From positions 33,733,936 to 33,797,935 of the forward strand of contig JAVGWX010000014.1 of NCBI GenBank assembly GCA_036924085.1: a stretch of DNA of 64,000 nucleotides, written 5' to 3'. A program made the translations under genes and the position numbers. Numbering within the stretch: the first letter of the stretch is position 1; the number at the start of each line of letters is the position of its first letter. Below the pieces are notes generated by a model. That model made no database searches, was not told the DNA's origin, and worked only from the letters and a program-made list of their open reading frames with translations. The stretch is from Ariolimax columbianus. Lineage: Eukaryota; Mollusca; Gastropoda; Stylommatophora; Arionidae. Positions 1 to 11,170 of the stretch are shown piece by piece.

Positions 1-1193
1 TCTGGCTTTGATAAGCCGTTTTGACTCTTCGTACGTCATACTAGTATCTGTTTGTGGTAGTCTTGCACCTTCTTTTGCCAGTCTGTATTCCTCCTCGTTG
101 CCTTGGATGTTGCAGTGTGATGGGACCCACTGTACCACTACCCTTTTTGGTGCGCACTGCTGGCACAGTTGGCAGAGTGCTGCTCTTAAGTCATTAAAGT
201 CAGTGTTTTTCTAGCTTTTTAGCGCTGTGACTACGGTGAGAGCATCTGTCAGCAGGACTATATGGCTTTCATTTTCTTTGTGTGTCACCATTTCTTCCAC
301 TGCCGCCCTCAGTGCCTCTGCCTCCGCTCTGAAATTGCTTGTGTACTTACCAGTAGCGAATGGCAGTGCTATTTTTCTGCCATTTGGTAGGTTCAGGAAT
401 GCTCCTGCCCCTCCGTTCTGTGTAGTGTTTGTTACAGAATCGTCGGTGTATGCATGGGTCCAGTCCATGCTTGGGTAGCTTTTCGTTATGAAGCTTAGGG
501 TAGTGTCTCTCCTTTCTTTTTCAGTCTGGCAGTTTTTGTTCCCAATACCTGGTATATTTTCTACCACCTCTGGAAATATATCCTGCCTCCAGGTAGGTTT
601 TCGTACAGTAGTGATGGGTTTTGGTGTTGTTAGTGCGTTTAGGGGATCTTCGTGCATCTTTGCTTTGGCTATTTCTGCAAAGTTTCTCCGCTTTAGTTTC
701 CCATTTCCCAAATTGTTTAGTCTCTGGTGCATTGGATGGTCAGTCAGTCTTCGGAGTTTCTCTGACTGCAGCTGGGCTCTGCAGTCTCTTCTATCGGTCA
801 TGGATTGCAGTTTTGTAATCTTTTCAAGTTCTACAATTGACGTTGACTTCATGCCTCCTGTTATAACTCTCATGGCGTGGTTTTGAAGTTTGCTAACTTT
901 ATCGAAGTTCGCCTTTGCTGCTGTTGTCCATGCCGCAATGCCATACTCGAGAACTGGTCTCACTCTTCCAGTGTACAGTTTCTTTAATATGCTTTCGTCT
1001 GCTCCCCAGCTTGTGCCAGCAAGTTTCCTCATGATTGCCATTCTTTCTCTGGCTCTCATTCGGTTTCTCTCGATCTGACTTTTCCATGTCATGCGCCGAT
1101 CAAATGTTACTCCCAGATAGTTTGGGTTGTCGTTTGGCTGCAGGAATTTGCCATTTAAACCTAATTTGGTATTTTGGGGTTTTAATTGAAAGC
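1..1193 (-). mobile_element. I-type LINE copy A, RT thumb to RNase H, 3' end off-window
   Basis: A fragment of a non-LTR retrotransposon read on the minus strand. The frame at 1257-211 runs from the end of the reverse transcriptase (motif NPNYLGVTFDRRMTWKSQIE) through the connection region to the start of an RNase H domain (HAYTDDSV, AEAEALRAAV, LLTDALTVV). A stop near 210 interrupts RNase H; homologous sequence continues to base 1. The order RT then RNase H, with a (GAA)n tail in the complete copies, is that of the I superfamily. The first ~20 residues of the open frame come from the adjoining U1 repeat, so the element starts near 1193, where its 5' part is cut off. The RT palm and endonuclease are absent. 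Dead copy. Confidence 0.85.
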
Positions 1194-1377
1194 ATTCCCT
1201 CTTCGATCCCTTCTCCTTACCCAGTCTGCCCTGCTGCAGTCTGTTATCCAGGATCACCGCGTGGAGGTGTAGAAGGGTCTTGGCAGCTATGGTTCGCTGG
1301 CCCTGACGCTAGCAGTCAGCTATGGGTCGCTGACCACTGCAGCTCATGCGCTGCTCAGCATCTTGATCCCATAAATT
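1194..1377 (+). repeat. Dispersed repeat U1, short fragment
   Basis: This stretch matches 12210-12391 closely (shared text: GTGGAGGTGTAGAAGGGTCTTGG, then TGACGCTAGCAGTCAGCTATGGG) and more distantly 26430-26600 and the reverse strand near 19800-19900. It abuts LINE copy A directly. The class of U1 is unknown; it has no coding frame I trust. Confidence 0.7.
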
Positions 1378-1654
1378 GTAACTAAAACAGGCAAGATCGG
1401 TCTGTTTTTAAAGTGAACCTGGGCAATCCCATTTGACCGAAATATCCAAGGCGCATATTTTTTATTGTTTAAATAAATTATTATTTATATTGAATAAGCT
1501 AATAATTTTGTATAAGTTTTTTTTAAAAAAATCGCATTATTTAAGTATTTTATCTAATAAAATAATGGAATTAAAACCGAATCAATTCGAGCTCGGGGTG
1601 ATACAGGACTAAACTGACTGAAAAGAATGTTCACAGCTGAATGACAAGTCAGAG
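1378..1654. other. AT-rich spacer, nothing recognised
   Basis: About 280 bases of A+T-rich sequence with homopolymer runs. I see no coding frame, RNA gene or repeat that recurs in the window. Confidence 0.5.
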
Positions 1655-1830
1655 TAGTCCCAACTGACTGGCAAAAGGCCATTATAATGTCCATATTTGG
1701 ATAAAGACGGGAAATACAAAAAGAACTGTGACACCTTCATAGGCTTTACGCTCTATAGCCAATAGAGTAAAATATACGCGAAAATCTTAGAACAAAGATT
1801 AACTCTTAGACTACCGGATCCACTCCAAGT
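1655..1830 (+). pseudogene. LINE reverse transcriptase fragment, fingers region
   Basis: Translated with frameshifts, this reads VPTDWQKAII, then KIYAKILEQRLTLRLPDPLQ, the usual text of the RT fingers of RTE-like LINEs just before the GFRPGRS motif. The homology stops abruptly near 1830. The next expected RT segment (palm motif A, DQEKAF) resumes at about 2960 in the same orientation. I infer that one LINE copy was split by the AT-rich block between them. Stops and indels make it a pseudogene. Confidence 0.65.
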
Positions 1831-2950
1831 GGCTTATTTTCCGTATCTATTTTTACACAAGCTACTTAGAGTGGTTTGTTATGTTAAGTCACTATTAGCA
1901 AAGTATAAAGAGCAATTTTTTAAGCTTAGTTCAATCAACACTATAATGTTATTTCATGTGGGTGAACTATTCAATTTAAGTGCCAATTATCCTTTTTTCT
2001 CATGCACAAAAGTTGAAATTTAATAAATTAATTCATCAACCGATTTTCTCCAGTAAACATGTTTCGATAAAAATGGCTTCCTGTGATCGTAAGCCCAGAT
2101 TATCTGCAGAGCAAGCATCACAGCTTATTTATTAATGGAAAATATTAAACTTACATATGATGTGTATAAATTGATATCGTCAATGAGGATTAGGGCTAAG
2201 AGCTTCAGACCTGTACAAATACATTAAGATATATTATGGTCTGAACATGTTTTCAAATTAATTTTGCTTTAAATGTAATTATAATATATGTGGTCTACCA
2301 TTATGGGGTTTACTATTTATCTTTTATTCTTTATATTAAGCCAAATTAGTTCTATTTGAAAGCATTTTCAATTTATGACGTAAGATACATTAACATAATG
2401 TTAAAAAGAAGAAGAAAATTATTATACAATATGTTATGGTGCTCTAACCTCAACATATATAGTTTTCGTTGCTCACTTTTTCCCGTCACCGCAAAGATTC
2501 AAATGGACAGAAAATCTGTTTACTGACTAAAGAATGATAAAACTTATATGAGTTATGTGTGAATGGATATTCTGTCAGTGATGGCTAATGTTTGGAGCTT
2601 CAAACATCTACAACGCTATTATGGGAAGTTCAAACTTTTCTTTCCAAATTAATTGGATAAAAATACATTTATAATATATGTTACCTACTATTGATCAATT
2701 CTCCTTTATGCAAAGACACAAAATGGTTAGGTTTGATATTAAATTAAATTATGCACACTTGTATATGAGACATCTTAATGCAGTGTATGAAATTAGAAAA
2801 ATTATGATAAAAAATTATGCCACCCTCACCTCCAAATATAATCATGGAACAGATAGTGGGAAAATGTGGTTTTATTATGGATATACTAAGAGTTGATCTA
2901 AAGTAGAACCACAAATAAGTAATAGACAGTGTAGGTAAAAACAAAAATAC
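1831..2950. other. AT-rich block splitting a LINE, with a diverged internal direct repeat
   Basis: About 1.1 kb of A+T-rich sequence between two colinear RT fragments. Two stretches, roughly 2150-2330 and 2545-2700, resemble each other (shared features: AGCTTCA-ACCTGTACA-like text, a TCAAATTAATT core, then ATTATAATATATGT). That suggests an old tandem duplication or a repeat with two related halves. No credible gene; the small open frames at 2678-2896 and on the reverse strand are chance. Confidence 0.45.
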
Positions 2951-2954
2951 GACA

Positions 2955-3600
2955 GTACAATCTAGTTTGTATAGATCAAGAGAAAGCCTTCTTTAGAGTG
3001 GCCCGAAACAAACTTTGGTGTGTACTAGAAGACTACGGAGTTCACATACAGTTATTAGATAATGTGAGAGCCCTGTACCAAACGTGTCAAGGCATAGTCA
3101 GAACATCTGACGGCCCTACAGACGCAACTGAATAAGGGATTCAGACAAGGCTGTGTTGTATCACAACTTTTATTCATTACATACGTTGCTAAAAAAACCA
3201 TCAGAAGCAAACGACGAAAACAGCGAAACTGTAGATACTAAAGATCACGAGTCGTTGAGGGAGTTACTTTTCGCAGACAACCAATGTCTAATTGCGAAAA
3301 TGAAAGTGACTTACGAGATCATACGAATATGCTAAATACAATGTGTGCGAGGTGCAACATGAACATTAGTAAATCAAAGACAGAAACTATGAAAATCAAC
3401 AGATCACCAGACCCTCTGATCAATCATGTAAACGATAATAGGCTTAAACTGGTGCAAGAGGTCAATTACCATGTAAGCATTTTCACTGACAATGGACGAT
3501 TGGTCAGAGACATCCGGACCAGATGTCAAAAAGAAAATGCAGTGACCTACTAACTGTCACAACTAGTCGAACATTAGTATCGAAATAAAACTTCTCTGCA
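2955..3600 (+). pseudogene. RTE-like LINE reverse transcriptase fragment, palm
   Basis: Frame-shifted RT. Readable blocks in order are DQEKAFFRVARNKLWCVLEDYG (motif A region), LDNVRALYQTCQGIVRTSDG, the QG box in degraded form, a LLFADNQCL block in place of the catalytic FADD (second Asp changed to Asn), and MNISKSKTETMKINR with the following thumb. The catalytic change and several stops make it inactive. It looks like the downstream half of the copy whose fingers lie at 1655-1830. Confidence 0.75.
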
Positions 3601-3815
3601 TTATGTCATGTGTTTCTATAATGTTTTGTAGCACTTTCTTTCTAATTTGGGTTATTTCATCAGCTATTTGATGTCAATGTGAAGTCATCATTCTTGCTCT
3701 GCCAAAAAGTTGTGCCTGAAATGGAGAAAAGAGGGTAAGCATGAATAGCTTGAATGGCTGGTGGTCAAAGCATAATCTCTGTTGGTTGTCATTTACCAGT
3801 CCGGTTATTTTGGTA
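3601..3815. other. No feature recognised
   Basis: Short unassigned spacer between two unrelated LINE fragments. Confidence 0.4.
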
Positions 3816-4903
3816 CTAAACAGCAGCAAAAACTGTATCATGTATTTGTTGATTTTAAGAAGGCGTTTGATAGGGTATGACATAAAGCGCTATGAGCGAC
3901 CATGAGGATGTATAAAATCAATAGAAATATTATAAAGGTCCTTGAACTCATGTATGACAAGGCGTCCAGCTCAGTTCTTTTGAATGGGAAGCGAGAGGAC
4001 TGGTTTCGCACATCAGTTGGGGTGAGACAGGGGTGTACACTCTCTCCAACTCTTTTTAATATATTCCTTGAGGGAATTATGAGTGAGGCACTTGGAGGTC
4101 ACGTTGGTACTGTCAAGATAGGGGGCCGAACGATTACCAACCTTCGTTTTGCAGATGATATCGACAGGTTGGCAGGTGCAGAAGCAGAACTCCAGGAATG
4201 GGTCAGAAGGCTCGACGAAACAGCTCTTGACTATGGTCTGGAGATAAATGCTGGAAAGACAAAATTAATGACCAACAACGCCGAGGGTTTCAACAGCAGG
4301 ATAAAAGCTAACGGTCAGGAACTCGAAGTGGTTGACGTTTTAAATATCTTGGGTCGATTGTCAGTGAAGAAGGAACAAAATGTGAGGTGTTGGCCAGAAT
4401 AGCACAGACAATAGCGGCGCTTGCACGGCTGAACAAAATCTGGCAAGATAAACGGTTAGCACTATGCAGGAAAATCAGATTAATACGTACACTTGTCCTG
4501 TCAATATTCCTCTATGCTTGTGAGACTCGGACAGCTACAGCTGATCTTCAGCAAATGATTCAGGCTTTAGAGATGAGATGTTTCCCAAGACTTTTATACG
4601 TCACGTACAATGATCGAGTTACAAATGAGGAAATACGAGATAGAATTAAAACAGCAATAGGGCCTTTAGATGATCTCTGGCAACTATCAAAAGAAGGAAA
4701 CTCGTTTGGTAAGGTCACATATCGAGATCAAATGGATTTGTAAATACGACCCTGCACGGAAAGGTGCAAGGCAGACGACGAAGAGGCCGTTCCGAGAAGA
4801 CGTGGTAGGACAACATAAAAGAATGGACCAATCTCCGACCAGAAGAGGCACAGGCAGCGGCCGCTAACAGAGAAGGGTGGGGAGGTGTTGTGAGGATATA
4901 TTC
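3816..4903 (+). mobile_element. RTE-like LINE fragment, RT palm to C-terminus (left arm of an inverted pair)
   Basis: The + strand encodes VFVDFKKAFDRV (motif A), GVRQGCTLSPTLFNIFLEG (motif B), NLRFADDIDRLAG (catalytic FADD intact), and EINAGKTKLMT. A shift of frame then leads into ARIAQTIAALARLNKIWQDK and the C-terminal ALEMRCFPRLLYVTYNDRVTNEEIRDRI block. The open frames are 3902-4402 and 4387-4743. The family is the common invertebrate/fish RTE-type element whose C-terminus carries a conserved EEAQAAA-NREGW segment, visible here near 4845-4880. There is no endonuclease, so it is 5' truncated. It faces a second copy of the same family tail to tail at about 4903. Confidence 0.8.
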
Positions 4904-5640
4904 ATGTGTCACCGAGACGAAGGCCTGACCACTCAGTGATGTTGTCCACCCATCTCTTCATTGGACGTCCTCGCCCTCTCTGTCCCGGTACGGAACCAAA
5001 GAGTATCGAGTTGGTAATTCCATTGGACCTCCTGACGTGCCCGCACCAGGCCATATTTCGTCTTTTGATAGCTGTGAACAGATCTTCAAAAGGACCAATA
5101 GCGTCTTCCAGTCTCTGACGTATTTCTACGTTCGCGACACGATCCTTATATGTAATATTTAGGAGTTTTCTATAGCACCTCATTTCCATGGCATCAATTC
5201 TGCCCTGGATATCTGCTGCAGTGGTCAGATCTGACATGTATACAGAAATATTGATAGCACCAAAGAGCGCATTAGTCTACTTTTATGCCGAGGGCGAGGT
5301 GCTTGTCTTGCCATATAGGTTTCAGCCGAGTCAGCGCCGCTGTTGTTTGTGCTATTCTTGCAATTACCTCTGGCTTCGATCCCTCTTCACTGATCAATGA
5401 TCCCAGATATTTGAAACGTTTTACCATCTCAAGTTCCTGCCCATTTACCTCTATTACAGATTGAAACCCTGCTACGTTTTTGGTCATGAGCTTTGTTTTA
5501 TCTGTATTTATTTCTATATCAAAACTCAGGGCTGCTCTATCAAAACTACCAATCAACTCCTGGAGTTCCCTTTCTGTGCGTGCCAATACAACAATATCAT
5601 CAATTGCACTTGCTGTTAGAGAAAACAATTCAGCAGGAGA
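4904..5640 (-). mobile_element. RTE-like LINE fragment, RT thumb (right arm of the inverted pair)
   Basis: Minus-strand frames at 5628-5272 and 5237-4902 encode EINTDKTKLMTKNVAGFQSVIEVNG, KRFKYLGSLISEEGSKPEVIARIAQTTAALTRLKPIWQDK and AMEMRCYRKLLNITYKDRVANVEIRQRLEDAIGPFEDL, ending at RWVDNITEWSGL. This is the same family as the + strand copy at 3816-4903. The two are in opposite orientation with their 3' ends meeting, so the pair forms a long imperfect inverted repeat. The catalytic FADD motif is degraded (AIDDIVV), and one frameshift separates the two frames. Confidence 0.8.
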
Positions 5641-5740
5641 GAGAACTGATCACCTCCACCTAAAGAAACTTTGAGACCTGGTATTAGGAAGTCTCTAACG
5701 TTTCATTCATGACGGCAGTGTCTGCATTTGAAACACCTCA

Positions 5741-6268
5741 ACTTTAGAGTCAAATGAGATTCCTGCCAAAGTGAGGTCTTACAATCAATAGAGATTCTTG
5801 CAGAAGTGAGGCCTAGCGATAAAACGATTCTGGCCGAAGTGAGCCCTTTCAATCAAAAGAGATTTTTGTCGAATGAGGTCTAACGATCACAAGATTCTTG
5901 CGAAATTAGCCCTATCAATCACAAGAGATTATTAAAGAAGTGAGGCATATAAATCACAAGAGATTATTACAGAAGTCAGACCTATCAATCCCTAGAGATT
6001 ATTAAAGACGTGATGCCTATCAATCCCAAGAGATTATCACAGAAGTGATGCCTATCAATCCCTAGAGATCATCACAGAAGTGAGGCTTATTAATCCCAAG
6101 AGATTATCACAGAAGTGAGGCCTATCAATCCCTAGAGAATATCACAGACGTGAGGCTTATCAATCCCTAGAGATTATCACAGACGTGAGGCGTATCAATC
6201 ACAACAGATTATCACAGAAGTGAGGCTTATAAATCACAAGTGATTTTTAAAGAAGTGAGGCATATCAA
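5741..6268 (+). repeat. 35-bp minisatellite, left block
   Basis: About 14 tandem units of 35 bp with the core AGAAGTGAGGC-TATCAATCC-AGAGATTATCAC. The period was measured at 6076 to 6111. The related block at 10039-11170 has the same period and a related core. The I-type LINE copy B sits between them, so the array existed first, or expanded on both sides of, the insertion. Confidence 0.9.
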
Positions 6269-9200
6269 TCGTACCACGCCTCGAAGAGGCCAACCCAATG
6301 CTACTGGTGGTCACCCACCCATGTGCTGTGGAATCAAGGCACAAGGTGATGGGGCAAGAACTGTTGACCAAAAACCTAAGATCCTCAGAATACTACAGTG
6401 GAATGCGGAGGGAGTCATTAACAAAAAGCTTTCCCTAACACATCACCTGCATGAAGGTAATATTGACGTGGCATGTATCCAAGAAATGCACCTCAAAAAC
6501 AACCACAAATTCTCAATCAGAGGATACCAGACCTTTCGTCTTGATAGAGCAGGTCACAAAAGAGGGGATCTGGTACTGACAAGTAACTGCATACCGAGTA
6601 GCGCGGTAGCTGTCAATCACACCGGACAAGCAGAAATTGTAGGAGTCGACATAATGACACAAGAAACGAAGATCCGCATTTTCAACCTGTATGGCCCACC
6701 CAACAAAGACCTGTCGCTCTCGAGTATGGAAATCAAGGACTCCAGCTGCCTAATAGTTGGAGATTTCAACAGCCACTTGGAGAGATGGGGATATTCGGAC
6801 ACAGACAACAGAGGTGATGAAGTGGGAGACTGGAAGATAGACACAAATCTCTATCTGATCAATAGGCCGGAGAACAGCCCTAGCTTCTATTCTAGAACGT
6901 GGCATACCACCTCTACTCTAGACTTGGCCTTTTCCACGGTGGATAGTCACCACAAAATAGACCGCCAGGTTCTCAATCAATTGGCAGGTAGCGACCACAG
7001 GCCAATTAGGCTAGAAATTGATATGGAAGTTTGGCCAACAAATAAAACCACTCCAACGTTGGAACTATAAACGAGCCGACTGGGACAGGTTTGCAATTCT
7101 GACAGATGGGCTGTGTGAAATCATCAAAACACGGAATAACAATATGAAACCTATGGTGGAAAGCCTAAGCAAAGCAATAATGCAAGAAGCCACCGAAACC
7201 ATCCCAAGAGGGGCAAGGAAAAACTACAATCCATATTGGAATGATGAATTGCAGAAAGCGGAAGACGAAGTCTCAAATGCTAGAAACATGGCAGAGAGAG
7301 AACAATCTATGGAGACAAATATCGCCCTCAAGGCTATCACGGCGAAATACAAACGAATACTAAACCAAATAACAAGAGACAGCTGGAAAAACAAAAGAGA
7401 AAGCCTCAATTTAGATAAAGAAGGGAATAAACTATGGAAGTTAGTCAGAGCCATGAATGACGAAACACCATCAAATAAACAAATTACAATCAAGCAGGGC
7501 GACAACATGCTTACTGGAAAAAAAAAGCAGCAAACGCCTTTATAGAACATTATGCCAGAATAAACCACATTGATGTCCCTACAGACAGGCATACAGACAT
7601 TAGTGAAGAACAAGAGAGCCACGACAACATCAATATGGCACCAGAGAAGCACATGATGGCAAAACTTACAATGAATGAAAAGGAAGAGGCCATGAGAACT
7701 TTAAAGAAAAAGAAATCGCCCGGAAAAGATAGGGCAACAAACGAAATGCTGATGGGGTTGGGCGAAACAGAAAAGAGGAAGTTACTATCAGTCCTGAACC
7801 AAAGCTGGAATTGTACCGCAGGCATGGAAAGACACTGTACTTATACCAGTACCAAAGAAAGAAAAAGATAGAACAGATCCAAATGGATACAGGTCTATCA
7901 GTCTACTGAGCTGTGTAGGAAAACTGATGGAACGTATGATAAACACCAGACTGATGTGGCATCTGGAAGAAAAATACATACTAATTCCACAGCAAACAGG
8001 CTATAGACAACACAGATTCACTGAGGACCAGATCACTCTCATTGCCCAGGAAATAGAAGATGCTTACCAGGATAAAAAACACACAGTAGCGGTTTGGGTG
8101 GATTTAGAGAAGGCATTTGACTAGGTGTGGAAAGAGGGACTTAAAGTCAAGCTACAGATACGAAGAAGTGAAGTTTGTGGGATCATCCACTACCTCGAAA
8201 ACAGAACAGCCAGAGTTCAAGTACAAGGGCAGATGAGCAAAAAGGTGACACTTGAGCATGGAGTACCCCAAGGGAGAGTACTGTCACCCACACTTTTCCT
8301 GGTGTATATAAACAACATCACAGAGAATATACCAAGAAGAGTCCACAGTTCCATGTTTGCACACGATCTGGCTATGTGGACCTCTGAAAAAAATCTCAAC
8401 ATAGCAAGCAATCAGATGCAGCAGGCCCTAATATCGCTGGAGGAGTGGGCGAACTCATGGCTGGTCAAAATAAATGAGGAAAAAACAACATGTACGATAT
8501 TCTCGCTATCAAATAAACCCCAGAACACCAAAATAAGTCTTAACGGCAAATATCTGCGGCCGAACGACAACCCAAACTACCTGGGAGTCACATTTGATCG
8601 GCGCATGACATGGAAAAGTCAGATCGAGAGAAACCGAATGAGAGCCTGACAAAGAATGGCAATCACGAGGAAACTTGCGAAAGTTTACTAAAGAAACTGA
8701 ACACTGGAAGAGTGAGACCAGTTCTTGAGTATGGCATTGCGGCATGGACAACAGCAGCAAAAGCGAACTTTGATAAAATTAGCAAACTTCAAAACCAAGC
8801 CATGAGAATTATAACAGGAGGCATGAAGTCGACGCCAATTGTAGAACTTGAAAAGATTACAAATCTGCAATCCATGATCGACAGAAGAGACTGCAGAGCC
8901 CAGCAGCAAGCAGAGAAACTCAGAAGACTGACAGACTATCCAATGCATCAGAGACTAAATAGATTTGGAAATGGGAAACTAAAGCGGAGAAACTTTGCAG
9001 AAATAGCCAAAGCAAAAATGAGCGAAGACCCTATGAACACATTAACAACACCAAAGCCCATCCCTATTGCACGCAAACCTACCTGGAAGCAGCATATCAT
9101 TCCGGAGGTGGTAGAAAATATACGAGGTATTGGAAAAAAGAACAGCCAGACTGAAAAATAAAGGAGAGACATAACCCGGAGGTACATAACGAAAAACTAC

Positions 9201-10038
9201 CCAAGCATGGACTGGACCCATGCACCACACCGACGGTTCTGTAACAAACACCACACAGAATGGAGGGGCAGGGTTATTCCTGAGCCTAGCAAATAGTAGA
9301 AAAATAACACTGTGAGTGACAACTGGAAAATACTAAAGCAATTTCAGAGGGGAGGCAGAGGCACTGAGGGCTGCAGTAGAAGCAGTGCTGACAGGCGAAA
9401 GAAATGAAAGCCAGATAGTTCTGTTTACAGATGCCCTGGCCGTAGTCACAGCACTAAAAATCCAGAAAAATACTGAACAATGATTTAAGAGCAGTACTCT
9501 GTCAACTATTACAGCAGTCCGCACCAAAAAGAATAGTGGTATAGTGGGTTCCGCCCACTGTAACATCCAAGGCAACGAGGAGGCAGACAGACTGGCAAAA
9601 GAAGGTGCAAGACTACCACAACCAGATTCTAGTGTGACCTACAAAGAGTCCAAAAGGCTTATTAGAGCCAGATACATGGCCAAATGGGAAACAGAACATA
9701 CTAGCTCACAAAAAATGATGCTTATTAACAGTTGAACAGAAGAGAACAGGTCGTGATCTTCAGACTCTGCACAGGCCACAACAGATTGAGGTACCACCTA
9801 TTCAATAAACTGAAGATAGGTGGCACTGACGAATGCACTTGTGGTACCTGGAAAATTTCCGCTGAACATCTGCTGCAAAACTGCCCGACATACGAGGACC
9901 AGAGAAAGCATATGTGGCCATCACCAGTAGCAACACTAGACAAGCTCAATGGCAGTGTTGACAGCCTAGGATGACCGCTGCTTTTTTCGACAAAATTTGG
10001 TTGACGTTTGACAGCGTACGAAGATAAAGAAGAAGAAG
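6269..10038 (+). mobile_element. I-type LINE copy B, near full length, heavily mutated
   Basis: Domain order along the + strand is: apurinic-type endonuclease (6350-7070), linker (7018-7545), RT fingers (7640-8120), palm and thumb (8125-9160), RNase H (about 9160-9700) and a Cys/His C-terminal knuckle (CTCGTWKISAEHLLQNC, about 9835-9890). It ends in a GAA-rich tail at 10020-10038. The copy is split by stops and frameshifts into at least six frames. The RT active site reads MFAHDLAMW instead of FADD, and motif A is followed by a stop. Both flanks are 35-bp minisatellite sequence, so a TSD cannot be told from the repeat itself. No ORF1 (gag-like) is seen. Confidence 0.9.
6339..7070 (+). pseudogene. 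LINE endonuclease domain of copy B
   Basis: Metal-dependent endonuclease/exonuclease/phosphatase-fold domain that nicks target DNA for target-primed reverse transcription. Visible catalytic blocks: LQWNAEGV (Asn), ACIQEMH (the Glu block of QETH in sister copies; here EM), FNLYGPPN, VGDFNSHLERWGY (Asp/Asn), and LAGSDHRPIRL (Asp-His). The open frame actually begins at 6240 in the flanking minisatellite, so its first ~10 codons are not element sequence. It ends at 7070, and the linker continues in another frame from 7018. The sister copy at 47435-48601 has the same domain with QETH intact. Confidence 0.85.
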
Positions 10039-11170
10039 AATCACAAGAGATTATTAAAGAAGTGAGGCATATAAATCACACGAGATTATTACAGAAGTGA
10101 GGCCTATCAATCCCTAGAGATTGTTTCAGAAATGAGGCCTATCAATCCCTAGAGATTGTTTCAGAAATGAGGCCTATCAATCCCTACAGATTATTACAGA
10201 AGTGACGCTTATCAATCACAAGAGATTCTTTTCTAACGATCAAAATGAGACCTAATAGTCACAAAATATTCCTGCTAAAGCAAACATAACTATTCCAAGA
10301 GATTCTTGCCGAAATAAGGCCTAACAATTCCAAGAGATCCTTGCCCAAATGAGACTTAACAGTTCCAAGAGATCCTTGCCCAAATGAGACCAAACAATTC
10401 CAAGAGATTCTTGCCCAAATGAGACCTAAGAATTCCAAGACATTCTTGTCCAAATGAGACCAAACAATTCAAAGAGATTCTTGTCCGTAATGAAGTCTAG
10501 CAGTGAAAAAAGATCCTTGCCCAAATGAAGTCTAATAATTGCAAGCGATTCTTGCCCAAATGAGACCTAACAATTCCAAGAGATTCTTGCCCAAATGAGA
10601 TCAAACAATTCTAAGAGATTCTTGTCCAAAATGAAGTCTAGCAATGAAAAAAGGTCCTTGCCCAAATGAGACCTAACAATTCCAAGGGATTCTTGCCCAA
10701 ATGAGACCTAAGAATTCCAAGAGATTCTTGTCCAAATGAGACCAAACAATTCAAAGAGATTCTTGTCCGTAATGAAGTCTAGCAGTGAAAAAAGATCCTT
10801 GCCCAAATGAAGTCTAATAATTGCAAGCGATTCTTGCCCAAATGAGACCTAACAATTCCAAGAGATTCTTGCCCAAATGAGATCAAACAATTCTAAGAGA
10901 TTCTTGTCCAAAATGAAGTCTAGCAATGAAAAAAGGTCCTTGCCCAAATGAGACCTAACAATTCCAAGGGATTCTTGCCCAAATGAGACCTAACAATTCC
11001 AAGAGATTCTTGCCCAAATGAGACCAAACAATTCTAAGAGATTCTTGTCCAAAATGAAGTCTAGCAATGAAAAAAGATCCTTTACCCAAATGAGACCTAA
11101 CAATTCCAAGGGATTCTTGCCCAAATGAGACTTAACAATTTCAAGGGATTCTTGCCCAAATGAGCTTTAA
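10039..11170 (+). repeat. 35-bp minisatellite, right block, with 282-bp higher-order repeat
   Basis: About 32 units of 35 bp, core CCCAAATGAGACCTAACAAT then TCCAAGAGATTCTTG. The first few units (10039-10250) match the left block at 5741-6268. A run of eight variant monomers starting at 10461 recurs at 10743, an offset of 282 bp confirmed again at 10501 versus 10783. This shows a higher-order duplication. A 64-codon frame on the reverse strand here is only translated repeat. Confidence 0.9.

Noticed and set aside
5741..11170. Regular short repeats that might be taken for a CRISPR array
   Set aside because: Units are contiguous 35-mers without unique spacers, in clearly eukaryotic DNA.
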